From: Mesorhizobium sp. 1M-11
GTDB taxonomy: Bacteria > Pseudomonadota > Alphaproteobacteria > Rhizobiales > Rhizobiaceae
Assembly: GCF_001303895.1 (NCBI RefSeq)
Contig: NZ_LJSD01000011.1
Coordinates: forward strand, 310,001-374,000
Direction of reading: 5' to 3'
Length of the DNA stretch: 64,000 nt
The translations under genes and the position numbers were made by a program. The notes below the pieces were generated by a model. It was given only the letters and a program-made list of their open reading frames with translations. It searched no databases and had not been told where the DNA came from. Below, piece by piece: positions 1 through 9,637 of this stretch (position 1 is its first letter; each line of letters begins with the position of its first letter).

Positions 1-1215
1 GAAGGCGATCGGCGTTCGGGTCGAGATGTTGACGACACCAACCTCGTTCATCTCCAGCGACTTCGCCGCCTCCTCCGCGAAATCATTGATGTTGAGACGG
101 TGCTTCAGTTCGGTGATGGTCGCGCTCGCCTCGTCCGTCTCCGTGCGCAGGATATAGGAGCGGCCTGGCAACAGCGCCTGCTCGTCGAACCACACCAGCT
201 TGGCGGCGAACTGATCAGACACCTGCGGGCGGGCATCCGGCTGCACCAGCATATTGCCCCGCGAAACCTCGACTTCCTCGTCCAGCACAAGCGTTACAGC
301 CTGGCCTGCAACGGCCGTCTGAAGATCGCCGCCATGGGAGACAATGCGTTTGACATGCGCGGAGCGGCCGGACTTCGCCACCACTACCTCGTCGCCACGC
401 GACACCGACCCCGATGCGACAGTGCCGGCAAAGCCGCGGAAATCGAGGTTCGGCCGGTTCACATACTGCACGGGGAAACGGAATGGCCGTTCGACAGAGG
501 CGCTGTCGATCGGAACGGTTTCCAGATGTTCGATCAGTGTCGGACCTTGATACCAGGCCAGGCGCTCCGAACGCACCGAGACATTGTCGCCGTAGCGCGC
601 CGACATCGGGATCGGCACGACGCTTTCAAAGCCGAGATCACGCGCGAAATCCCGATACTCCGCAACGATGCGGTCGAAAGTAACCCGGTCGAAGCCAACC
701 AGATCGATCTTGTTCACGGCCAGCGCGATGTGGCGGATGCCGAGAAGCGAAGCGATGATGGAATGGCGCCTTGTTTGACGCAGAACGCCCTGGCGCGCAT
801 CTATCAGCACAATGGCAAGATCGGCGGTGGAAGCGCCGGTCGCCATGTTGCGGGTGTATTGCTCGTGGCCCGGCGTGTCTGCGACAATGAACTTGCGCTT
901 CGGCGTGGCGAAGAAGCGATAGGCAACGTCGATGGTGATGCCCTGTTCGCGTTCAGCCTCGAGACCATCGACCAGCAACGCGAAATCGACGTCCTCGCCA
1001 GTCGTGCCGTGCTTGCGGGAATCGCGTTCGAGAGCTGCCAGCTGGTCCTCGAATATCTGCTTGGTATCGGACAGCAGCCGGCCGATCAGCGTCGACTTGC
1101 CGTCGTCGACCGAACCGCAGGTGAGGAAGCGCAGCAGCGACTTCTTCTCCTGCGCGGCCAGATAGTCGCGCACCTCGTTGCTCGGCTCGAGGGTCTTTGC
1201 CGGAACATGGCGCAT
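1..1215 (-). CDS. cysN: Sulfate adenylyltransferase subunit 1, CysN (3' end cut by window edge)
   Basis: This is the GTPase subunit of ATP sulfurylase, which drives formation of adenosine 5'-phosphosulfate from sulfate and ATP together with CysD. Reading from 1215 gives 405 residues with a clear EF-Tu-like G domain: P-loop CGSVDDGKSTLIGRLL near residues 33-48, switch GITIDVAYR, DTPGHEQY, and NKID for guanine, followed by the start of a beta-barrel domain. The ATG at 1215 lies 2 bases after the cysD stop, so the two genes are one operon. In many rhizobia this protein carries a C-terminal APS kinase domain (CysNC/NodQ). That part would lie beyond position 1, so fusion cannot be judged here. Confidence 0.95.
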   Translation of the reverse strand, partial: MRHVPAKTLEPSNEVRDYLAAQEKKSLLRFLTCGSVDDGKSTLIGRLLSDTKQIFEDQLAALERDSRKHGTTGEDVDFALLVDGLEAEREQGITIDVAYRFFATPKRKFIVADTPGHEQYTRNMATGASTADLAIVLIDARQGVLRQTRRHSIIASLLGIRHIALAVNKIDLVGFDRVTFDRIVAEYRDFARDLGFESVVPIPMSARYGDNVSVRSERLAWYQGPTLIEHLETVPIDSASVERPFRFPVQYVNRPNLDFRGFAGTVASGSVSRGDEVVVAKSGRSAHVKRIVSHGGDLQTAVAGQAVTLVLDEEVEVSRGNMLVQPDARPQVSDQFAAKLVWFDEQALLPGRSYILRTETDEASATITELKHRLNINDFAEEAAKSLEMNEVGVVNISTRTPIAF

Positions 1216-1217
1216 TC

Positions 1218-2141
1218 TCAAAAATATCCCTCGCGCTTCTTCTTTTCCATCGAACCGGCTTCGTCGCGATCGATCAGCCGACCTTGCCGCTCTGACGTGC
1301 GCGCTGTCAGCATTTCGCCGACGATAGCCTCCAGCGTGTCGGCGCTGGACTCGATGGCACCGGTGAGCGGGTAGCAGCCCAACGTGCGGAAGCGCACCAG
1401 CCGGTTTTCGACCACCTCATCGGAGCGCAATTTCATGCGGTCGTCGTCCTTCAGGATCAGCATGCCGTCGCGCTCGACCACCGGTCGCTCCTTGGCGAAG
1501 TAGAGCGGCACGATCGGGATGTCTTCCTGCAAAATGTACTGCCAGATATCGAGCTCGGTCCAGTTGGAGAGCGGAAAGACGCGAATCGATTCACCGGCGG
1601 CGATGCGGGTATTGTAGATATTCCACATCTCGGGCCGCTGGTTCTTCGGATCCCAGGCATGGCTCGCATTGCGGAAGGAGAAGATGCGTTCCTTGGCGCG
1701 CGACTTCTCCTCATCGCGACGGGCACCACCGAAAGCGGCATCGAAACCATATTTGTCGAGCGCCTGGCGCAGACCCACCGTCTTCATGACATGGGTGTGC
1801 ACATTCGAGCCGTGGTCGAATGGGTTGATGTTGTCGCGCACGCCGTCCTCGTTGACGTGCACCAAAAGGTCGAAGCCCAGCTTCTCCGCCATCTGATCAC
1901 GAAACGCGATCATCTCGCGGAACTTCCAGGTGGTGTCGACATGCAGGAACGGAAACGGCGGCTTGGCCGGATAGAAGGCCTTCATCGCCAGATGCATCAG
2001 CACAGAGGAGTCCTTGCCGACGGAATAGAGCATCACCGGCTTGGAGAAATTGGCCGCAACCTCACGGAAGATATGAATGGACTCGGCTTCCAACCGCTGG
2101 AGGTGGGTCAGCGTGGCCGAACGGATTTGGAGTTGGGACAT
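1218..2141 (-). CDS. cysD: Sulfate adenylyltransferase subunit 2, CysD
   Basis: Catalytic subunit of ATP sulfurylase (307 residues, usual family length about 300). It is a PAPS-reductase/N-type ATP pyrophosphatase fold protein: the PP-loop [13 protein letters not shown] lies near residues 40-53, followed by the family blocks [24 protein letters not shown] and [12 protein letters not shown]. The C terminus with [28 protein letters not shown] ending is typical of CysD. It is the first gene of a cysDN unit, with cysN starting 2 bases downstream. No CysB-like operator could be identified upstream. Confidence 0.97.
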   Translation of the reverse strand: MSQLQIRSATLTHLQRLEAESIHIFREVAANFSKPVMLYSVGKDSSVLMHLAMKAFYPAKPPFPFLHVDTTWKFREMIAFRDQMAEKLGFDLLVHVNEDGVRDNINPFDHGSNVHTHVMKTVGLRQALDKYGFDAAFGGARRDEEKSRAKERIFSFRNASHAWDPKNQRPEMWNIYNTRIAAGESIRVFPLSNWTELDIWQYILQEDIPIVPLYFAKERPVVERDGMLILKDDDRMKLRSDEVVENRLVRFRTLGCYPLTGAIESSADTLEAIVGEMLTARTSERQGRLIDRDEAGSMEKKKREGYF

Positions 2142-2477
2142 CTAATGAGCACACATTGTTGCTGCAGGAGCCGGCTGCATCTGGTTGCGGCGCACAAAAT
2201 CGTCTTGTTTCCGCTCGAACTCAAGAGGGGTGCCTCCAATCAACCCGGGCGAACGGGATGAAACTTCCAGCAAAACGCCATTTCCCGACATCATATTCTC
2301 CCAGTGAGGGTTCTTAGTGTCCGAGCCCTTCCTGGGAAAGTGTCAATCACACCTATATCTATCGAGCGGTTCGCCCTTTGAGTCCAACTTGTTGAGCGCT
2401 GTGGACAGGTTACGAAAATGCAGATATCCCGCACGCACGTCTAAGACTATTTCAGATTTCCAGACACATTCGGCCCG
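2142..2477. other. Intergenic region between cysD and a sugar transferase
   Basis: A 336-base gap between two divergent genes. It should hold the promoters of cysDN (minus strand) and of the transferase at 2478 (plus strand). I found no convincing hairpin, repeat, RNA gene or small reading frame with a ribosome binding site here. The base composition is less GC-rich than the flanking cysD gene. Confidence 0.5.
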
Positions 2478-3032
2478 ATGAAGAGAATTTTCGATTTTGT
2501 AGCCGCCGCCCTTGGCCTGGCGGTCTTATGGCCGGTATTGCTGATATTGGTTTTCATCATTAAACGCGGCTCGGAAGGCCCCGGGATATTCTCGCAAGTA
2601 CGCGTTGGCCGAGATTGCAAGCCGTTTCGGTGCCACAAACTTCGTTCGATGCGCGCCGATACCCCCAACGTCCCATCTCATCACGCAACCGCGGGGCAGA
2701 TAACGCCAGTTGGACATTTCATTCGCAAGACCAAGCTCGATGAATTGCCGCAGCTCTGGAACGTACTTAAGGGCGAAATGAGTTTCGTAGGCCCGCGCCC
2801 TTGCCTGCCGTCTCAGATCGAGTTGGTCGAAGAACGCCGGCGCCGTGGCGTCATGACTTTGCGCCCCGGCATCACCGGCCTTGCGCAAATCAACGACATC
2901 GACATGTCGGATCCGATAAGGCTGGCAGACAAGGACGCTGAGTACCTCCAGACACGTACTTTTTTTGGCGACTTCGCCATCATCTTCCGAACCGTTTTCC
3001 GCGGAGAAGGCAGTGGTGACCGCATCCGATAG
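2478..3032 (+). CDS. Small phosphoglycosyl transferase (bacterial sugar transferase, PglC/WreU-like)
   Basis: 184-residue monotopic phosphoglycosyl transferase, which moves a sugar-1-phosphate from a UDP-sugar to undecaprenyl phosphate and so starts a glycan on the inner membrane. An N-terminal re-entrant hydrophobic segment (residues about 4-28, [20 protein letters not shown]) is followed by KLRSM, the catalytic Asp-Glu pair in [25 protein letters not shown] (shown in part), and [10 protein letters not shown]. The length matches the minimal PglC/WreU class, not the long WbaP class. The substrate is not readable from sequence; a WbpM-type dehydratase (16079) and an SDR (14968) in the window make an N-acetyl-6-deoxyhexosamine phosphate a reasonable guess. 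It ends 12 bases from the convergent ugd gene. Confidence 0.88.
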   Translation: MKRIFDFVAAALGLAVLWPVLLILVFIIKRGSEGPGIFSQVRVGRDCKPFRCHKLRSMRADTPNVPSHHATAGQITPVGHFIRKTKLDELPQLWNVLKGEMSFVGPRPCLPSQIELVEERRRRGVMTLRPGITGLAQINDIDMSDPIRLADKDAEYLQTRTFFGDFAIIFRTVFRGEGSGDRIR

Positions 3033-3044
3033 CCGCTTTCTCGC

Positions 3045-4388
3045 TCAAGCCGCGATGCGAGGGCCGCGTCCAATCTGGAAATAAGATAAACCAGCTGCTT
3101 CTACTTCCTCGAGGCGATACATGTTGCGACCATCGAAGATCGCGCGGTCCCTCAATGTACGTGCAAGGCCTGCAAAGCTCGGGTTCCGGAATTCTGCCCA
3201 CTCCGTGACAATAGCGAGAGCGTCGGCGCCCTCTATGGCATCCTCCGCAGACCTGGCGATCACTACCGAACTACGGTCCGGAAACAAAAGTTCCCCCTGC
3301 CCGCCTGCTTCCGGATCATAGACCCGAACCTTTGCCCCAGCCTGGATCAATTCGCCGATCAGGACCCGACTCGGTGCCTCTCGTACGTCGTCGGTGTTCG
3401 GCTTGAACGCAATTCCCCAAACAGCGATCGTACGTCCGCTCAATCCGCCCTTTGCCTTGTAGAACGAAGATAGCATTTCAAACAGCACGCGTTTCTGCCG
3501 TTCGTTCGCGCGCTCGGTCGCCTCAAGGATACCCAAGTCTACATTGTTCTGGCCCGCCATTTGGATCAGGGCCTGAACGTCTTTCGGGAAGCAGCTGCCC
3601 CCGTAGCCACAACCAGGATAGAGGAAATGCGGGCCTATGCGTGGATCACTACCGATGCCACGCCGGACGGCTTCGATATCCGCACCAAGTCTGGCCGAAA
3701 GACCTGCCAGTTCGTTCATAAAGCTGATGCGCGTCGCCAACATGGCATTGGCGGCATATTTGGTTAGTTCTGCACTTTTGGTATCCATCACCATGATGTT
3801 GTCGCGATCATGATTCAGCGGCGCGTATAGACGACGCATTTTCTCGACCGCCCAATCAACATCACCACCGACAACGATGCGGTCTGGTTCCATGAAATCG
3901 CGGATAGCCACCCCCTCCCGCAGGAACTCCGGGTTGCTAACCACTGCGAATTCCATGGAAAGGTTGCGCTCTTTCAGTGCATCCGAGACCACCTGGCGAA
4001 CCTTTTCGGCCGTGCCGACGGGAACTGTGGATTTGTTGACAATGATAGTCGGACGGGTGATCCGCCTCCCCACCTCTCCAGCGACCCCGAGCACATATTG
4101 CAGATCGGCGCTACCGTCTTCGCCAGGCGGCGTGCCGACTGCGATGAAAACGATCTCGCCGTGCTCAACTGCTTCGTCGTAGCTGGTCGTGAAATGCAGT
4201 TTGCCAGCTTCCCGGCCGTCTCGAACCAGTGCATCCAGACCCGGTTCAAAAATCGGAATACCGCCACTGCTGAGGAGATCGATCTTCCTGGCATCAACGT
4301 CCAGGCACATCACATCTATGCCGATGTGCGAGAAGCATGTACCGGCAACCAGCCCGACATAACCCGTGCCGACAACAGTGACCTTCAT
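3045..4388 (-). CDS. ugd: UDP-glucose 6-dehydrogenase
   Basis: Oxidises UDP-glucose to UDP-glucuronate with two NAD+. Starting from the ATG at 4388 the protein is 447 residues and opens directly with the Rossmann motif VTVVGTGYVGLVAG. The central domain and the catalytic cysteine in YGGSCFPKDV near residue 260 are present, as is the C-terminal domain with AFKPNTDDVREAPS. An in-frame upstream start at 4436 would add 16 residues (VASSVRRRSMGFLP) before the fold and is unlikely. It lies in the same orientation as the glycosyltransferase and UDP-xylose synthase upstream, and its product is the direct substrate of that synthase and of the 4-epimerase at 32124. Confidence 0.95.
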   Translation of the reverse strand: MKVTVVGTGYVGLVAGTCFSHIGIDVMCLDVDARKIDLLSSGGIPIFEPGLDALVRDGREAGKLHFTTSYDEAVEHGEIVFIAVGTPPGEDGSADLQYVLGVAGEVGRRITRPTIIVNKSTVPVGTAEKVRQVVSDALKERNLSMEFAVVSNPEFLREGVAIRDFMEPDRIVVGGDVDWAVEKMRRLYAPLNHDRDNIMVMDTKSAELTKYAANAMLATRISFMNELAGLSARLGADIEAVRRGIGSDPRIGPHFLYPGCGYGGSCFPKDVQALIQMAGQNNVDLGILEATERANERQKRVLFEMLSSFYKAKGGLSGRTIAVWGIAFKPNTDDVREAPSRVLIGELIQAGAKVRVYDPEAGGQGELLFPDRSSVVIARSAEDAIEGADALAIVTEWAEFRNPSFAGLARTLRDRAIFDGRNMYRLEEVEAAGLSYFQIGRGPRIAA

Positions 4389-4462
4389 GATTGGCAGAAA
4401 TCCCATCGATCGCCGCCTGACGCTTGAGGCAACCATATGCCTTGGTCTTGCGGGCTCATCCG

Positions 4463-5236
4463 TCAGAACTGACGGTATTTCATTATACCGTTTACTGCAT
4501 AGTGCATGAAGTTCCAGGCAGAAACAGGTAGGCTCAATTTCTCGATTTCACGGTAGCTCTGCCACACCCTCATCGCAGACTTCTTCTTGTTGCGCGAAAC
4601 CGAATTGTTGACAACACGATAGCGCATGAGATCCGCGTCGAGTCCATGAGCTCGTCTACCAGATTTCAGGATTTCCAGCCAGCAGGCGAAATCATCATAG
4701 TAGGTCTTCTTCATCACGACAGGGCCGACCCTGGTGCGATCGATCACCACCGTGGAGGTGGCAATGACATTGTTGCGCAGAAGCTGGTTGTAAGAAACAT
4801 GTTTCGGCACACCAATGTAGCGGCCAACATCCTGAGCGTCAGCGCTTATACGGCGAAAACCCGTGAAGATTAGAGGTGCTTCATTGGCTTTTGCATAAGC
4901 AAGCGTGCGCTCAAGTTTTTCCGATAGCCAGAGATCATCGCTATCGAGATAAGCGAGCCAACGTCCTCTCGCTGCATTGATGGCTGTATTACGCGCGGCG
5001 GCGGGCCCGCCGTTCGTGACATGCTCGATCAGCTTGACCCTCGAATCCTGTGCGCACCATTCCCTTATGACTGCTCTTGTATTGTCAGGCGAGCAGTCAT
5101 CAACAATCAGCATTTCCCAATGCGGATAGGTCTGATCGATCACAGAACGGATCGTGTCGCCAACTAGGGCTTCCGCCCGGAAAGCGGGCGTTACAATAGA
5201 CACCAGTTCGTTTTCGAAGCCGCTCATCGTTATCAC
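4463..5236 (-). CDS. Family 2 glycosyltransferase
   Basis: 257-residue GT-A fold transferase of the GT2 family. VSIVTPAFRAEALVGDTIRSV at the N terminus, MLIVDDCSPDNT, the AARGRWLAYLDSDDLW block with the metal-binding DSDD near residue 97, and the absence of membrane segments fit a cytoplasmic enzyme that elongates a lipid-linked surface glycan. Donor and acceptor cannot be told. It lies between ugd and UDP-xylose synthase, 14 bases after the latter, so a UDP-glucuronate- or UDP-xylose-derived donor is possible but only inferred. A second in-frame ATG three codons in (5227) is an equally good start; neither has a strong ribosome binding site. Confidence 0.85.
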   Translation of the reverse strand: MITMSGFENELVSIVTPAFRAEALVGDTIRSVIDQTYPHWEMLIVDDCSPDNTRAVIREWCAQDSRVKLIEHVTNGGPAAARNTAINAARGRWLAYLDSDDLWLSEKLERTLAYAKANEAPLIFTGFRRISADAQDVGRYIGVPKHVSYNQLLRNNVIATSTVVIDRTRVGPVVMKKTYYDDFACWLEILKSGRRAHGLDADLMRYRVVNNSVSRNKKKSAMRVWQSYREIEKLSLPVSAWNFMHYAVNGIMKYRQF

Positions 5237-5250
5237 ACCAGTTGAGGGTG

Positions 5251-6225
5251 TCAGATGATGGTGCGGAAGTATTCTATGGAACGCCTAAGGCCACTTTCGA
5301 CATCAACCACGGGCTTCCAGCCCACCTTGGTACCAACAGCGGAAATGTCAGGGCGGCGCTGACGTGGATCATCCGACGGCAGTGGCAGGAATGAGATACG
5401 ACTTGACGACTTGGTCAACTTGATCACCATCTCCGCGAGATCGAGCATCGTGTGCTCTTCTGGATTGCCGATGTTGAAAGGTTCCGGCTCCTCCTGACGC
5501 TCGTGATTCATCACCGCGATCATAGCGCCAATCAGGTCATCCACATAACAGAAGCTACGCGTCTGAGTACCATCGCCGAAAACAGTCAGGTCTTGGCCAC
5601 GCAATGCCTGAACGATGAAGTTGCTGACCACACGCCCGTCATTGGGATGCATACGCGGGCCGTAGGTATTGAAAATGCGCACGATGCGAATATCGGCGCC
5701 CTTGCGACGATGATAGTCGAAGAACAGGGTTTCGGCGCAGCGTTTGCCCTCGTCGTAGCAGCTGCGAAGACCGATAGGATTCACGTATCCCCAGTAACTT
5801 TCCGGCTGAGGGTGCACGGATGGGTCGCCATAGACCTCGCTGGTGGAAGCTTGCAGGATGCGAGCCCCATTTTGCAAAGCCAATTCCAGCATATTGAGGC
5901 CGCCCCATACGCTCGTCTGCAGCGTCTTGATGGGATCATGCTGATAGTGCACTGGCGATGCCGGACATGCCAAATTGTAGATCTGATCGACCTCCAATCG
6001 GATCGGATCGACAACATCGTGGCGGATCACTTCGAAGTCAGGATTCTGCATGAGGTGCGCGACGTTTGCGCGCGAGCCAGTGAAAAAATTGTCGAGGCAG
6101 ATAACGACACTACCGCGCTCGAGAAGCCTTTCGCATAGATGAGAACCAAGAAATCCGGCGCCACCGGTAACAAGAACACGATTCTTCTGAAAATAATTCT
6201 TCACTCGATCGTCCCACGATAGCAC
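5251..6225 (-). CDS. UDP-glucuronate decarboxylase (UDP-xylose synthase)
   Basis: 324-residue extended SDR that converts UDP-glucuronate to UDP-xylose. NAD-binding [18 protein letters not shown] lies near residue 17, followed by the UXS-typical [11 protein letters not shown], catalytic STSEVYGDP and YDEGKR (Tyr-x3-Lys), then [21 protein letters not shown]. The [10 protein letters not shown] and [10 protein letters not shown] blocks separate this family from ordinary UDP-glucose 4-epimerases. It appears to be the first gene of a unit with the GT2 gene and ugd, an arrangement that makes and uses UDP-xylose. Xylose in the organism's LPS or capsule is inferred, not shown. Confidence 0.92.
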   Translation of the reverse strand: MLSWDDRVKNYFQKNRVLVTGGAGFLGSHLCERLLERGSVVICLDNFFTGSRANVAHLMQNPDFEVIRHDVVDPIRLEVDQIYNLACPASPVHYQHDPIKTLQTSVWGGLNMLELALQNGARILQASTSEVYGDPSVHPQPESYWGYVNPIGLRSCYDEGKRCAETLFFDYHRRKGADIRIVRIFNTYGPRMHPNDGRVVSNFIVQALRGQDLTVFGDGTQTRSFCYVDDLIGAMIAVMNHERQEEPEPFNIGNPEEHTMLDLAEMVIKLTKSSSRISFLPLPSDDPRQRRPDISAVGTKVGWKPVVDVESGLRRSIEYFRTII

Positions 6226-6523
6226 TTCTTACGTTCACATCGGCCTTAGTAGACGAAATTTGGCCGGATGGCGGGCGTTCTCAATTGAGCTGCTACAAAA
6301 GTCAACCGATGACACAGTACGTTGTATTACTTTTGCCACAAAGGCTGATCAATAACTCAATCGCCTCTGGCATCATCACGCTTGCGGAAAGGGATGCGAC
6401 CTGTCCAACTCCTACCCACAACCAGGAGCAAGCAAACATTAAAGGCGGCAGCTGATTACGGACACGGTTGGTAATTCAGATAGCCGCATTTCACGTAGTC
6501 GATTTGCAATCCGAGCAGTTAAG
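6226..6523. other. Intergenic region upstream of UDP-xylose synthase
   Basis: 298 bases between the start of the UDP-xylose synthase gene and the 3' end of the PseI gene, both on the minus strand. It is AT-richer than the coding neighbours and probably carries the promoter of the 6225-3045 unit. I saw no clear terminator for pseI, no repeat and no small gene. Confidence 0.4.
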
Positions 6524-7570
6524 TCAACCAACAAGATCCCAGCCGATTGGCGTGCCCATCGGGGCATCCCGGCTCACTCGTTTGCCAATCACGACATCGT
6601 AGAATTTGGGGGGCAGTCCGAAACCTGGACGAATGATGCGGACATTTTCCGTGGAAAGTACATCGCCGGCCTTCACATCACTCGAAATGTAGAGAGAGCG
6701 TCGGAAAGCAGTAGACTTCTCTTCCGCCGGTTGTGTTCCATACCTGACAACGCCCAAAGACTGCCACGCCCGCTCGGTTTCGACACGGAGTTGCATGAAC
6801 TCTTCCGGTTCGAGCGAAAAACTCGAATCGACGCCACCGTCGCTTCGACGCAGCGTGAAATGCTTTTCAATGAGTACCGCGCCGTGTGCTACCGCAGCGG
6901 CTGAAGCCCCGCATCCCATCGTATGGTCGGAAAGGCCGATCTCGCAGCCGGGAAACGCTTCTCGCAAATGTGGAATGGTGAGAACATTGGTATTTTCTGG
7001 CGTTGCGGGATAGGTGCTTGTGCATTTGAGCAACACGATATCCTTACAGCCCCCTTGCCGAGCGGTACGCACGGCGTCGTCAATTTCGGCCAGCGTAGCC
7101 ATGCCCGTGGAGATGATCATGGGCTTGCCTGCGGCCGCCACCTTCTGGATCAAGGGCAGATCCGTGCATTCGAATGACGCGATCTTGAAAGCGGGGACGT
7201 CAAGTGATCCTAGGAAATCCGTAGCAGTATCATCGAAGGGTGTCGAAAAGCAGTGAATGCCGTGGCTGGCCGCGCGCTCCATGATCGGCTTGTGCCACTC
7301 CCAAGGCGTGTGCGCTTCTTGATAGAGTTCGTAGAGTTGCCGGCCGGCCCAGAGACTTCCCTTGTCTTCGATCACGAAGCCAGGCGCGCGGATGTTCAAC
7401 GTCATCGTATCAGCGGTGTAGGTCTGGAGCTTGATGGCATCCGCGCCTGAGCGAGCAGCTGCATCCACAATTTCCAGCGCTCTGTCGAGCGACTGGTTGT
7501 GATTTCCGGACATTTCCGCGATCAAATAGGGGCGATGACCGAGACCGATTTCACGATTGCCGATTTTCAC
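6524..7570 (-). CDS. pseI: Pseudaminic acid synthase PseI (NeuB/SpsE family)
   Basis: 348-residue PEP-dependent condensing enzyme. In the Pse pathway it joins 2,4-diacetamido-2,4,6-trideoxy-L-altrose with PEP to make the nine-carbon acid. The NeuB TIM barrel is visible: YLIAEMSGNHNQSL near residue 14, DAIKLQTYTADTMTL, FSTPFDDTAT, FKIASFE, STGMATL, KCTSTYPATPENTN and GLSDHT. A C-terminal SAF/antifreeze-like domain begins near residue 290 (RRSLYISSDVKAGD...IRPGFGLPP). KCTSTYPA and RPGFGLPPK are closer to PseI than to sialic acid NeuB. The start is GTG, chosen because AAGGAAG lies 6-12 bases upstream. It follows pseG by 162 bases in the same direction. Confidence 0.9.
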   Translation of the reverse strand: MKIGNREIGLGHRPYLIAEMSGNHNQSLDRALEIVDAAARSGADAIKLQTYTADTMTLNIRAPGFVIEDKGSLWAGRQLYELYQEAHTPWEWHKPIMERAASHGIHCFSTPFDDTATDFLGSLDVPAFKIASFECTDLPLIQKVAAAGKPMIISTGMATLAEIDDAVRTARQGGCKDIVLLKCTSTYPATPENTNVLTIPHLREAFPGCEIGLSDHTMGCGASAAAVAHGAVLIEKHFTLRRSDGGVDSSFSLEPEEFMQLRVETERAWQSLGVVRYGTQPAEEKSTAFRRSLYISSDVKAGDVLSTENVRIIRPGFGLPPKFYDVVIGKRVSRDAPMGTPIGWDLVG

Positions 7571-7732
7571 AGCATCTTCCTTTCCGACAGCCTAATTCTT
7601 GCCTGCACTGGCCGCGGTAGAATTCAGACTGCTCGTAGCATTGAGAAACGAAGTCGACAGGTCATCTCCTGAACTTCACTGAATATGTCAAGGTACGCCG
7701 CTCGGCTTCTTTGTCGGCGAGGCTGCCCGCGC

Positions 7733-8761
7733 TCAGGAGTCCAGCACCGCTCGCACGACACGGTTGGCACCACCCCCATCGCATATAGCCGCAGCCGCGA
7801 GATGCATGTCGTGCAGTTTGGATGGGTCTTCAACCATCCCCCGTATAGAGTTGGCCACACGGCCAGACGTATCGTGCGAGAACTTTCCGATGACGATTGC
7901 AGCACCAGCGTCCTGCAAAGCCGCCGCATTGTGCAGCTGATTATCGGCAACGACGAGCAAGAGGGTTGGCCGGCCCAGACAGCAGCGTTCGTAGCTGGCA
8001 CTGCCCGGTGCGCCCACGACTATATCGGCCTTTCCTGTGAGCGCAGCCATCATCTCAGCGTCGGCGTCGGTGTGAAGGCGCCATCTGCGACCACCGGCAG
8101 AAAGTGCGGTTCGTACAGCGTGGAGATGGGGAGCTGCCGAACCGAGAACGCAATCCACCTCAAACTCGCCCCCAGCGTCAAAAATCCCCTTCAACACAGC
8201 TTGGGTAGCATTCACGTTGTCGCTTAATCCCATGGAGATCAAAATGCGCCGTACCGCACTTGGCGCTCGTTCAAGCGCACCATGTCGTTCTGTCTGGAAA
8301 GCTTGGCGCAGCATCGCAAAATCGCTGCCGCAAAGCAGCATGGTGCCAATATCGACCTGCTCGCGATATTCCTCCGAGCGCCGTCGAAAAGTGGTGTCAA
8401 CCAAATGGGTACAAATGTGACGTCGCAAAGGCGCATCATCAATAACCAGCACTTTCCTGGCCCAGCCTGCCAGCGCCTTTTCAAAATCTTCGCCTAGGCT
8501 GTAGTGATCGACGACAGCAAGTTCGACGCCGGACGGCCACCGCGAGATCATGCGGTCGACGTCACCTTCAGCAGTTGTCATGCCTTTTAGAACGTCGGGA
8601 AAATCGACGAACAGTCGTGGGAGGGTCGTCACGGTTTCATCAGAGACTGCAAAGGCAACATCGACACCCTCTCGCTTTAGTGCCGCTCCCAACGCACCAC
8701 AACGGACCAGATGCCCTCCCCCAATGACTGATCCCGCATCGCATCGGATCACCGCCTGCAT
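7733..8761 (-). CDS. pseG: UDP-2,4-diacetamido-2,4,6-trideoxy-beta-L-altropyranose hydrolase, PseG
   Basis: 342-residue GT-B fold nucleotidase that removes UDP from the 4-N-acetylated altrose before condensation with PEP. The N-terminal IRCDAGSVIGGGHLVRC carries the glycine-rich turn and the catalytic His of PseG. The second domain shows RRILISMGLSDNVNATQAVLKG, PGSASYERCCLGRPTLLLVVADNQ and a C-terminal GGGANRV. The open frame runs to 8851, but the start at 8761 is preferred because homologues begin just before IRCDAG and GGGGA lies 7-11 bases upstream. It is divergent from the cytidylyltransferase gene at 8903, with 141 bases between them for both promoters. Confidence 0.9.
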   Translation of the reverse strand: MQAVIRCDAGSVIGGGHLVRCGALGAALKREGVDVAFAVSDETVTTLPRLFVDFPDVLKGMTTAEGDVDRMISRWPSGVELAVVDHYSLGEDFEKALAGWARKVLVIDDAPLRRHICTHLVDTTFRRRSEEYREQVDIGTMLLCGSDFAMLRQAFQTERHGALERAPSAVRRILISMGLSDNVNATQAVLKGIFDAGGEFEVDCVLGSAAPHLHAVRTALSAGGRRWRLHTDADAEMMAALTGKADIVVGAPGSASYERCCLGRPTLLLVVADNQLHNAAALQDAGAAIVIGKFSHDTSGRVANSIRGMVEDPSKLHDMHLAAAAICDGGGANRVVRAVLDS

Positions 8762-8902
8762 CCAACATCCCCATTGACGTTTTAATTGCATAAGAGAGGG
8801 GCAAAGGCCTTGATAAGGCAGCTGGATATTGCCGCTCTGGTGCCCATTCACTATAGAAGCGCAACAGATCGGGCAATCTTACAGCGCTGACCGGACCCAC
8901 AG

Positions 8903-9637
8903 ATGATTATTGTAGTGCTGCAAGCAAGAGCATCCTCCAGCCGACTTCCAGGCAAAGTGCTCAAACCCATTCTCGGAAAGCCGATGCTGCATCACCAAAT
9001 CGAGCGCATCCAACGCGCGAGAGTGCCTCAGCGGTTGGTATTGGCAACCAGCCGCAACCCCGACGATGACGCAGTGGCGGATATCGGCCGAAATGCAGGC
9101 ATCGATGTCTATCGTGGCAGCCTTGAAGATGTCCTTGATCGCTTCTACCACGCAGCCAAACCGTTCACGCCGTCACACGTGGTGCGATTGACCGGCGACT
9201 GCCCACTGGCGGATCCGAGTATCATTGATGAAGTTGCCCGCTTCGGGATCGATGGCAATTACGATTATGCTTCGAACACAATTCAACCAACCTTCCCAGA
9301 TGGATTGGATGTCGAGGTTGCTACCTTCCAAGCACTTCAAACCGCCTGGAAGGAGGCGACAACAAAATCCGACCGAGAACATGTGATGCCGTTCCTTCAC
9401 CGCCAGTCGGATCGTTTCAAGCTGGGAAACTATAGAAATGCAGAGGATCTGTCCGCGTTGCGCTGGACGGTTGACGAAGCTGCGGATTTTACATTTGTAG
9501 AATCCGTCTATGAAGCCCTCTATCCGGAAAACCCCGCCTTCGATAGCGCTGCTATTCTCGCCTATCTGGGAAAGAATCCCGCGCTTTCCTCGCTTAACTC
9601 GGGATTCGCACGAAACGAAGGGTTCAAAAGCGAATGA
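8903..9637 (+). CDS. SpsF/PseF-type cytidylyltransferase
   Basis: 244-residue nucleotidyltransferase of the acylneuraminate cytidylyltransferase family, SpsF branch. The N-terminal QARASSSRLPGKVLKPILGKPML motif (given in part) is the SpsF form and differs from the RGGSKxxxxKN motif of classical CMP-sialate and PseF enzymes. DCPLADPSIID supplies the metal-binding Asp. In the Bacillus sps locus and in Pse loci without a classical PseF, this family is the only candidate for CMP activation of the nonulosonate, and that role is assumed here. The stop overlaps the next start (ATGA at 9634), so the GNAT gene is translationally coupled. Confidence 0.82.
   Translation: MIIVVLQARASSSRLPGKVLKPILGKPMLHHQIERIQRARVPQRLVLATSRNPDDDAVADIGRNAGIDVYRGSLEDVLDRFYHAAKPFTPSHVVRLTGDCPLADPSIIDEVARFGIDGNYDYASNTIQPTFPDGLDVEVATFQALQTAWKEATTKSDREHVMPFLHRQSDRFKLGNYRNAEDLSALRWTVDEAADFTFVESVYEALYPENPAFDSAAILAYLGKNPALSSLNSGFARNEGFKSE

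Noticed and set aside
100..1374. Long plus-strand open frame of 424 codons
   Set aside because: It is antisense to cysN and the end of cysD, which have full motifs and normal spacing; it has no recognisable domain.
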